Positions 56,883 through 62,633 of a stretch of 62,633 nt of DNA are shown here, one piece after another. Numbering within the stretch: the stretch's first letter is position 1; every line of letters starts with the position of its first letter. Below the pieces are notes generated by a model that did not search any database, had not been told where the DNA came from, and saw only the letters and a program-made list of their open reading frames with translations. Origin of the DNA: Alkalinema sp. RU_4_3 (GTDB lineage: Bacteria; Cyanobacteriota; Cyanobacteriia; Leptolyngbyales; Leptolyngbyaceae); assembly GCA_012031975.1 (NCBI GenBank), contig JAAUSA010000004.1, positions 1 to 62,633 of the forward strand, read 5' to 3'. Position numbers and translations under genes: made by a program.

Positions 56883-57245
56883 CTAAACCTCCCCCAACTC
56901 CACCACATGGCCATCCGGGTCCTGCACAAAGAGTGCTGGGCGGCCGGATGAACTCATCTGGTAGGGGTATTGGTGGCGATCGAGCCGTTGCCGAGCCGCC
57001 TCAACACTTTCGACCGAGAAGGCAATATGGCGATTGCGGCCCCATTTCTCGGCGTTTTTCACATCCTGGGCCACGGGGGGGCAGACGATCAGGTGGAGCT
57101 GGTAGGGACCGATTTGATACCAGGCACCGGGGAAATTCAGGTTGCGATCGGCCAAGGTTAGGCCCAAAATCTCGCTGAAGAAATGGATGGACCGCTCCAG
57201 ATCGCTGACATCGAGGGACGTATGGAGAAACTGATGGATTTTCAT
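56883..57245 (-). CDS. VOC (glyoxalase/bleomycin-resistance) family protein
   Basis: A 120-aa single-domain VOC protein from the ATG at 57245 ([13 protein letters not shown]). Metal ligands expected in the two beta-alpha-beta-beta-beta halves are visible as H in F-L-H-T-S, H in Y-Q-L-H-L-I-V, H in N-R-H-I-A-F-S-V and E in G-H-V-V-E-L-G. Members include lactoylglutathione lyase-like enzymes and dioxygenases; the substrate is unknown. An upstream ATG (57308) adds 21 unconserved residues and is rejected. It is divergent from clpP with 105 bp between starts. Confidence 0.88.
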   Translation of the reverse strand: MKIHQFLHTSLDVSDLERSIHFFSEILGLTLADRNLNFPGAWYQIGPYQLHLIVCPPVAQDVKNAEKWGRNRHIAFSVESVEAARQRLDRHQYPYQMSSSGRPALFVQDPDGHVVELGEV

Positions 57246-57350
57246 AGGAGAGAGTCGAGGATTCCGTACTCGATCAAAGCACCAAACATCCCACTTGACT
57301 CGATACAATGGTGGGCATGTGACTTACAACACCCCAGAGCGAGTAGCTTC

Positions 57351-57947
57351 ATGATTCCTACCGTAATTGAACAATCGGGCCGTGGCGAACGGGCCTTCGA
57401 TATTTATTCTCGTTTGCTGCGGGAGCGAATCGTATTCCTCGGCTCAGCCATCGACTCCGATGTGGCAAACCTGATCGTGGCCCAGCTCCTCTTCCTGGAA
57501 GCCGAAGACCCCGAAAAAGACATCTACCTCTACGTCAATTCCCCCGGCGGCTCCGTCTACGCAGGCATGGGCATCTACGACACCATCAAGCAGATCCGCC
57601 CCGATGTCTCCACGATCTGCGTGGGGTTTGCTGCCTCCATGGGGGCGTTTTTACTCAGCGCCGGGACCAAGGGCAAACGCATGAGCCTGCCCCACGCCCG
57701 CATCATGATCCACCAGCCCCTCGGCGGTGCCCAGGGTCAGGCCACGGACATCGAGATCCAAGCCAAGGAAATCCTCTACATCAAGGGCCACCTCAACGAT
57801 CTGCTCGCCGATCACACAGGCCAGCCCCTGTCCCGGATTCAGGAAGACACCGATCGCGACTTCTACATGTCAGCCGCAGAAGCCACGGAATACGGCCTGA
57901 TCGACCAAGTGATCACCCGTCGTCCCAGCGCCATCCACCCCGTATAA
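57351..57947 (+). CDS. clpP: ATP-dependent Clp protease proteolytic subunit
   Basis: A 198-aa ClpP subunit, the usual length. The catalytic triad is Ser96 (G-F-A-A-S-M-G-A), His121 (R-I-M-I-H-Q-P) and Asp170 (T-D-R-D-F-Y-M). The N-terminus M-I-P-T-V-I-E-Q and [12 protein letters not shown] are typical of active cyanobacterial ClpP rather than inactive ClpR, which lacks the triad. It forms the tetradecameric chamber fed by ClpC or ClpX; cyanobacteria have several paralogues and the number here cannot be set with confidence. A perfect terminator follows. Confidence 0.96.
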   Translation: MIPTVIEQSGRGERAFDIYSRLLRERIVFLGSAIDSDVANLIVAQLLFLEAEDPEKDIYLYVNSPGGSVYAGMGIYDTIKQIRPDVSTICVGFAASMGAFLLSAGTKGKRMSLPHARIMIHQPLGGAQGQATDIEIQAKEILYIKGHLNDLLADHTGQPLSRIQEDTDRDFYMSAAEATEYGLIDQVITRRPSAIHPV

Positions 57948-57958
57948 CCCTCGGGTTC

Positions 57959-57977
57959 GGGCGCGTATCCCGCGCCC
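57959..57977. repeat. Small hairpin repeat GGGCGCGTATCCCGCGCCC
   Basis: Inverted copy of the hairpin at 51122-51140: on the minus strand it reads GGGCGCG, GGATA, CGCGCCC. One stem pair differs by a compensatory change. It lies between the clpP stop and its terminator, the same relative position as the copy after chlN. Confidence 0.7.
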
Positions 57978-57996
57978 TCAACCATTGAATCAAACA

Positions 57997-58033
57997 AAAA
58001 CGGCGACAAAGACTCACCCTTTGTCGCCGTTTT
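57997..58033. terminator. Bidirectional intrinsic terminator between clpP and the 258-aa gene
   Basis: A perfect 15-bp stem AAAACGGCGACAAAG / CTTTGTCGCCGTTTT with a 7-nt loop, with T runs on both strands. It separates convergent genes ending at 57947 and 58053. Confidence 0.92.
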
Positions 58034-58052
58034 CAATGCTCAAACCACCCAT

Positions 58053-58829
58053 CTAAAACGGCAAATCCGCCATCATCGGCTGCACCTTAGCCGGCAGCGA
58101 CTTCAAATAATCCAAGAACTCAAACAGCTCCTCATCCGTCAGCTCCACCCGCGTCTTCTTGTTGTAGGTCTCCTGCAAATAGCTACTCCCCTGCTTCTTC
58201 GTCCAGCCGATTCGATCGATCTCGGCCCCAATCTGGGCGATCGTATCCGACAGATCCATCGGCGGTTTCGCCACAGCCTTCGCCTTGGGCGTCTCAACCA
58301 CAGGCTCCTCCTCAAAGCTGTACTCAAACTCCGCCTCAAAGCTCATGTCCTCATCCCCGCCAGAAATCTCCACGGGCGGCAGCTCCGGCTCTGGGGCATC
58401 GGCCTTAGTCACCTTAGTACTGCGGCGTTTTGCCTTGGAGAGGGTGGGGGACTCCGCAGGCTCGGAGAAGAGGTCGGGGACGAGCGGCTCAGGGATTGCG
58501 GCCACTGGGGTTGGGACGGGGGTTGGGACGGGGGCAGCCACGGGGGGCTCGATCGCCGCCGCCGGGGTTTCGCCTAGGATCAGGGCCTGGATGCCGAGGA
58601 CGTCCAAGACGCGCTGCCGGGCCTGGTTTTCCGCTTCCTCCACAGTAGTCGCCGCCGCCAGGGCCGTGGCCAAGGCCTGACCCTCGACATTCACCATGGC
58701 CCGGACCACATACTGGTCCCCTTGAACTTGAACCAGTTCCGCCAGTAGACAGGCCGTCGGGTAATGTGCCCGCAATTGGATCAAAAGACTTTGGGGAATG
58801 CCCCGCGTAGCTGGATTAAGGGAGGTCAT
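58053..58829 (-). CDS. Conserved cyanobacterial protein of unknown function
   Basis: A 258-aa protein. Residues 1-85 form a compact alpha-beta domain (YVVRAMVNVEGQALATALAAAT, then V-E-E-A-E-N-Q-A-R-Q-R-V-L-D-V-L-G), reminiscent of the dsRNA-binding-like fold of Rad52/ERF-type proteins. Residues 90-190 are a Pro/Ala/Glu-rich linker with P-V-P-T-P-V-P-T-P. Residues about 195-250 form a second small domain: G-W-T-K-K-Q-G-S-S-Y-L-Q-E-T-Y, T-R-V-E-L-T-D-E-E-L-F-E-F-L-D-Y-L. The layout is seen in several cyanobacterial proteins; a nucleic-acid role is only an inference. Confidence 0.75.
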   Translation of the reverse strand: MTSLNPATRGIPQSLLIQLRAHYPTACLLAELVQVQGDQYVVRAMVNVEGQALATALAAATTVEEAENQARQRVLDVLGIQALILGETPAAAIEPPVAAPVPTPVPTPVAAIPEPLVPDLFSEPAESPTLSKAKRRSTKVTKADAPEPELPPVEISGGDEDMSFEAEFEYSFEEEPVVETPKAKAVAKPPMDLSDTIAQIGAEIDRIGWTKKQGSSYLQETYNKKTRVELTDEELFEFLDYLKSLPAKVQPMMADLPF

Positions 58830-59040
58830 AGGGACAGGCAGGAGTTTGCGTGATAGTTGGAGGAAACCGTCTTCTAAGCTAGACCATTCCCTGCACTTTG
58901 GAAATCTGGCAGATGTAAATTCTCTCAGAGAGGTAAGGCAAGTTGTTTACAATACCAAACAACGGAGGGAACACTTGTTATAGTGAATGCCTTAATAATA
59001 TATTTAGAAACTCCGAGGAGCGGACTGGAAATCTAGAAGC

Positions 59041-59721
59041 ATGTTCTTTAAGAGTGCGGTATTTGTGGAAAGTAACGATTATCCTTTGAGACTCAACTTT
59101 GAGCGCAAACTCAAGCGCGTTCAGAATGATGTCCTCCGTATGGGTGCCATGGTAGAAAAATCCTGCCAGTTGGCCCGCCAAGCTGTATTTGAACGGGATG
59201 TCGAAGCCGCCCAGGCAATCCGGGTCCAGGATAAGCAGATCGATGCCCTCTACAAGCAGATCGAGCTGGACTGTGTCAACCTAATTGCCCTGCAATCGCC
59301 CGTGGCCCAGGACCTGCGTCTGTTGAGCGCCTGGATGCAGCTCGTGCGGGACCTAGAACGGATCGGCGACTATGCCAAGAACCTGGGAGACGTGGCCGTG
59401 CGCCTGATGCCCTATGAGAATCCGCCCCACCTCAAGCAGATTCAAGTCATGTTCGATCGCTGCCGTGCCCTGCTCGCCATGGGCCTGGCCTGCATCTCGG
59501 ACCTGGATGCGGATGTGGCCCTCTCCATGAGTTCCCAGGATGACCTAGTGGACTCGGACTATGAAAAGCTCTACCACCTGCTGACCCAGGAAACCCAGGC
59601 AGAGACTAGCGTTGAACCGATCGTCCTGCTGGTCTTAGCGATCCGCCACATTGAGCGGATGGCGGACCATGCCACGAATATCGGCAAGCGGGTGACTTAT
59701 ATTGTGACGGGAGAGAGATAG
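59041..59721 (+). CDS. phoU: PhoU-family phosphate signalling/transport regulator
   Basis: A 226-aa protein made of two PhoU three-helix repeats. Metal-binding motifs of E/D-x3-D type are visible in R-D-L-E-R-I-G-D-Y-A-K-N (first repeat) and R-H-I-E-R-M-A-D-H-A-T-N-I (second). PhoU restrains PhoR/SphS signalling when phosphate is plentiful and acts with the PstSCAB transporter. No pst or phoB-type gene lies near. An internal start at about L18 (L-N-F-E-R-K-L) is possible. No Pho-box (repeated CTTAACCT) was seen upstream. Confidence 0.92.
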   Translation: MFFKSAVFVESNDYPLRLNFERKLKRVQNDVLRMGAMVEKSCQLARQAVFERDVEAAQAIRVQDKQIDALYKQIELDCVNLIALQSPVAQDLRLLSAWMQLVRDLERIGDYAKNLGDVAVRLMPYENPPHLKQIQVMFDRCRALLAMGLACISDLDADVALSMSSQDDLVDSDYEKLYHLLTQETQAETSVEPIVLLVLAIRHIERMADHATNIGKRVTYIVTGER

Positions 59722-59863
59722 GAGCCTGGGGGAGACCCGAGATCTTCTTTGGGACTCGATGCGCTACAGCGGACGTTGCGCTCTATGATATTGTTTGGCA
59801 TTAAGGAAACTTAAGAAATGATGTTGGCGTTTTGAGGGTCCATGATTTGTCTGGACTGCCAGC

Positions 59864-59989
59864 ATGACGTTGCCATGGCTGATCGATGACACCGAACCCT
59901 TGCCCATGATGCAGGCATTGTTTGAATGTCCGCCCTGGTTGTCTCTTGCGATGGTTTCTGCCAAAACCTACACCGTGATTCAAGGATAG
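59864..59989 (+). CDS. Possible 41-aa leader ORF before the RNase gene
   Basis: A frame M-T-L-P-W-L-I-D-D-T-E-P-L-P-M-M ending 9 nt before the RNase ATG. It may be a leader peptide in the rnr 5' region or chance. No family match. The interval 59722-59863 holds nothing else I can support. Confidence 0.25.
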   Translation: MTLPWLIDDTEPLPMMQALFECPPWLSLAMVSAKTYTVIQG

Positions 59990-59998
59990 AGCGCTCCA

Positions 59999-62347
59999 AT
60001 GGAATTTTCGATCGCCGAACTGCTGGCCAACCTCTCCGATGACAAGCTAGTTGCACCCAAAAGCCTAGAGCAAAAGCTGGAGTGCTACGAGGAAGAGGAC
60101 GGACGCAAACTGCAAATCGCCCTCGATGCCCTGGAAAAGATCGGCATCGTCACCAAGGAGCGGGGCCGCTACAAGCGTCTGCCCGACGAAGAGGTGGTGG
60201 AGGGGCGTTTGCGCTGCTCCAGTAAGGGGTTTTGCTTCGCGATTCAGGATGTGGAGGGGGCCGACGATATCTACATTCGCGAGAGCCAGCTCAATAGCGC
60301 CTGGAACGGCGATCGCGTCATGGTCCGCGTCACCAAGGAAGGCAGCCGTCGCCGCAGCCCCGAGGGGGAGGTGCGGTTGATCCTGGAGCGATCGAATCCC
60401 TCGGTCCTCGCGCGGGTCAAGCAGGCTGAATCCGGGGAGTTCCGCGCGGTGCCCCTCGACGATCGCCTCCTGTTCGAACTCGATCTGCCCGAGGACCAGG
60501 CCGTGGTGGAAAATTCCGTGGACGAGCTGGCCCATATTGAGGTGATTCGCTATCCGATCGGTCAGCATCGCCCAAGGGGCCGGGTGGCTAAGGTGTTGGG
60601 TAAGGATGATGAAGCCGCCGATATCGATATTGTTTGCTGCAAACATGATCTGCCACGGGGTTTTCCGGAGCATGTGCTGGCGGCGGCGAAGGCGCTGCCC
60701 AGTCGGATCACCAAGGCGGAGATTAAGACGCGGCTGGACCTGCGCGATCTGCCGACCTTCACGATCAAGGCCCATGAGACCGACAGTGCCGATGATGCGA
60801 TCACCCTGGAGTCCTTGAAGAACGGCAAGTACCGTCTGGGTATCCATATTGCCGATGTGGCCCACTTTGTGGGGGCGGGGACACCGCTCGATCGCGAGGC
60901 CCAGAAGCGCGGCGTCTCCTTCTACCTCGGTGAAGTCAACATCCCCATGCTGCCGATGGAGATTACCGACGACCTCTGCACCCTGCCCCCAGGGAAGGAT
61001 CGCCTGGCCGTGTCGGTGCTGCTGACCCTGGACAAAACTGGTGAAGTCGAGGAGTTTGAGATTCAGCCCACGGTGATTCAGGTGGACTGCCGCTTGAGCT
61101 ATGCCCAGGCCGAGGCGATTTTGGCGAAGAAGAAGACGAAGGAACTGAAGCCCTTTGAGCCGATCGCCGCCACGCTGATCAACCTCAATGAGATCAGCCA
61201 CGCCCTCAAGGACCAGCGCCGCGCACGCGGTGCCTTCGAGCTAAACCTGCCCGAAAAAATCTACGCCCGCGCCGACGGCTTTGAAACGCCGGAGGAAGCG
61301 GCCAAGTTTACCTTTAGTAAGTTCCACTATGACGACGAGGGCGCCCTAGGGGCCGTGGTTTTGTCGCCGACGCTGCCGATTCACTCGATGGTGGTGGAGC
61401 TGATGCTGCTGGCGAACCAGACGGTGGCTAGCCACTTGATGGCCCTGGATGTGCCTGCGGTCTACCGGGTCCATGCCACCCCCGATCCGAAGGATGTGGA
61501 GGAGCTGATGAAGCTGGCGGCCAGCATGGGCATTGAGCTGGCCCTGGAAAACCCTGAAGAGGTCCATCCCCAGGACTACCAGATGTTCACCCAGAAGTTT
61601 GCGGAGTCCGGAGCCGAGCGCGTACTCACCTACCTCCTCCTCTCCACCCTCAAACCCGGCTTCTACGCCACGGCGGCAAAGCCCCACTTTGGTCTGGCCC
61701 TGGACCAGGGTTATGTCCATTTCACCTCGCCCGTGCGGCGCTACCCGGACCTGCTGATTCACCGGGCGCTCCATGCGGTCTTTGAGGAGGGGCGCGATCG
61801 CAAGTCTACCCGCTCCAAGGAAAGCGTGGAAATTCGCCACAGTAGCTGCCATGGCCAGATTAGCTGGGCCGTCCTGCCGCCGGAGACCCAGGGGAACCTG
61901 GAGGAGCATTTCTCTATGGTGGCGGTGCATCTGACCGATCGCGAAAAGGTCGCCCAGGAAGCCGAGAACGATCTCGAAGGTCTGAAGAAGGCCGAGCTGA
62001 TGAAGGAGCGCACCGGAGAGGTGTTCCACGGGGTGATTACGGGGGTGCAGTCCTACGGGTTGTTCGTGGAAATCGAAGAACTTCTGGTCGAGGGTCTGGT
62101 CCATGTCAGCTCCCTGAAGGACGACTGGTACGAGTTCCGCTCCCGTCAGCAGACCCTGGTGGGCCGGAAGAACCGTCAGCAGTATCGACTGGGCGATCGC
62201 ATTGAGGTCCAAGTCAAGAGTGTGGACTACTACCGTCAGCAGATCGATCTGGTGGCGGTCAGCGGGGGCCAGGAAATGACTGGGGATGACTATTCAGAAC
62301 CAGATCAAGCATCGGATGATGCTGACGACGAAGATGACGAACTCTAA
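59999..62347 (+). CDS. RNase II/R-family 3'-5' exoribonuclease with unusual active-site loop
   Basis: A 782-aa protein with the RNase R layout. It has an N-terminal winged helix (residues 1-65), cold-shock domains (about 65-210), the RNB catalytic domain (I-H-I-A-D-V-A-H-F-V, N-I-P-M-L-P-M-E-I, H-F-T-S-P-V-R-R-Y-P-D-L-L-I-H-R), an S1 domain (V-F-H-G-V-I-T-G-V-Q-S-Y-G-L-F-V-E), and an acidic tail (D-D-A-D-D-E-D-D-E-L). The active-site loop reads T-I-K-A-H-E-T-D-S-A-D-D-A-I: aligned to E. coli RNase R or II, two of four metal-binding Asp appear as Lys and Ser. It degrades structured RNA if active; the Zam-type paralogue of cyanobacteria is an alternative identity. Its end overlaps ubiX by 14 nt. 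Confidence 0.88.
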   Translation: MEFSIAELLANLSDDKLVAPKSLEQKLECYEEEDGRKLQIALDALEKIGIVTKERGRYKRLPDEEVVEGRLRCSSKGFCFAIQDVEGADDIYIRESQLNSAWNGDRVMVRVTKEGSRRRSPEGEVRLILERSNPSVLARVKQAESGEFRAVPLDDRLLFELDLPEDQAVVENSVDELAHIEVIRYPIGQHRPRGRVAKVLGKDDEAADIDIVCCKHDLPRGFPEHVLAAAKALPSRITKAEIKTRLDLRDLPTFTIKAHETDSADDAITLESLKNGKYRLGIHIADVAHFVGAGTPLDREAQKRGVSFYLGEVNIPMLPMEITDDLCTLPPGKDRLAVSVLLTLDKTGEVEEFEIQPTVIQVDCRLSYAQAEAILAKKKTKELKPFEPIAATLINLNEISHALKDQRRARGAFELNLPEKIYARADGFETPEEAAKFTFSKFHYDDEGALGAVVLSPTLPIHSMVVELMLLANQTVASHLMALDVPAVYRVHATPDPKDVEELMKLAASMGIELALENPEEVHPQDYQMFTQKFAESGAERVLTYLLLSTLKPGFYATAAKPHFGLALDQGYVHFTSPVRRYPDLLIHRALHAVFEEGRDRKSTRSKESVEIRHSSCHGQISWAVLPPETQGNLEEHFSMVAVHLTDREKVAQEAENDLEGLKKAELMKERTGEVFHGVITGVQSYGLFVEIEELLVEGLVHVSSLKDDWYEFRSRQQTLVGRKNRQQYRLGDRIEVQVKSVDYYRQQIDLVAVSGGQEMTGDDYSEPDQASDDADDEDDEL

Positions 62348-62633
62348 AACGCGGCCTCTGATTCTAGGGGTGTCGGGTGCTTCGGCCTTGATTTACGCGG
62401 TGAGAGCCGTACGCTATCTTCTGGCGGCGGACTATGCGGTGGAATTGGTGGCCTCTAAGGCGGTCTATATGGTTTGGGCCGAGGAGGAGGGCATCAAGCT
62501 GCCAGCGGATTTGGTGCTGCAGGAGGCCTTTTGGCGGGGAGAAAGGCGGGGGGTGCCGTTGGGGGGGCCGCCTTGCCTGCCATTCCTGGGGAAATGTGGG
62601 GGCCAATATTGCTAGCGGGTCGTTTCGTACCCA
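62334..62633 (+). CDS. ubiX: Flavin prenyltransferase UbiX, partial (one extra base; cut by window end)
   Basis: N-terminal half of UbiX, which makes the prenylated FMN cofactor for UbiD-type decarboxylases. Visible are P-L-I-L-G-V-S-G-A-S-A-L-I-Y-A-V-R, V-E-L-V-A-S-K-A, and, in the frame after repair, W-G-N-V-G-A-N-I-A-S-G-S-F-R-T. Frame is lost near 62536-62539 (four G; three restore it). It starts inside the RNase gene, so the two are co-translated. UbiX and RNase are otherwise unrelated; the pairing may be just an operon. Confidence 0.88.

Noticed and set aside
60065-61201. A 378-codon minus-strand frame opposite the RNase gene
   Set aside because: The plus-strand RNase is certain and continuous; this frame has no family match.
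61346-62212. A 288-codon minus-strand frame opposite the RNase C-terminal half
   Set aside because: Antisense shadow of the GC-rich RNase gene; no motif recognised.

Overview
The window is chromosomal DNA of a cyanobacterium. It carries the light-independent protochlorophyllide reductase genes chlL and chlN, an ictB-type membrane protein, a SigC-like group 2 sigma factor, a cyanobacterial-type ClpP, and many GCGATCGC (HIP1) octamers, as is usual in that phylum. I do not name a genus. No rRNA, tRNA or CRISPR array was seen.

Layout. 1-3633 (minus): the front of an extracellular contractile injection system (DUF4255 cap protein, sheath, tube, tail-assembly protein, a 58-aa DUF6760 protein, and a less certain ORF), running off the left edge. 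3969-7374 (minus): sigC, then the overlapping pair lipA-gpsA. 7694-13863: an accessory stretch with an AT-richer HNH nuclease, a small conserved protein with a collapsed aspartic-protease relic, a small RelA/SpoT-fold protein, two Rpn/PD-(D/E)XK genes, a methyltransferase and a lipoprotein. 13849-20258: a PIG-V-like membrane protein, ictB, a large radical-SAM protein, a YiiX-like hydrolase, a 56-aa protein and a DEAD-box helicase. 20327-42984: secreted proteins, namely a coiled-coil protein, an RTX protein, and a giant gene (23099-39858, about 5,586 aa) with an N-terminal DUF4347 domain, a very long repetitive middle and alternating Ig-like and FG-GAP arrays at the C-terminus. The giant gene is divergent from a response regulator/histidine kinase pair followed by a CHRD protein. 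43013-51056: an AAA protein, a GNAT acetyltransferase, gene relics (WD40, RND permease, PIN toxin), a serine hydrolase, an internally duplicated secreted protein, a beta-helix protein, and hipB with a truncated hipA. 51154-62633: chlN-chlL, a CBS-containing degenerate histidine kinase, an acyltransferase-like protein, a VOC protein, clpP, a conserved unknown protein, phoU, an RNase II/R and the start of ubiX.

At least ten genes are interrupted by single-base indels, mostly in short G or C runs, including housekeeping genes such as lipA and ubiX. I read these mainly as sequence errors and annotate each such gene as one unit. True decay is a separate layer: relics of an IS1-type transposase, a clan AA protease, a PIN toxin, an RND permease and a WD40 protein.

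The best candidates for new biology are the giant DUF4347 protein with its divergent two-component pair, the secreted protein with a duplicated unrecognised domain, the possible alarmone-synthetase-type toxin, the histidine kinase beside chlL whose ATP-binding motif is degenerate, and a small hairpin repeat whose two copies differ by a compensatory base-pair change.
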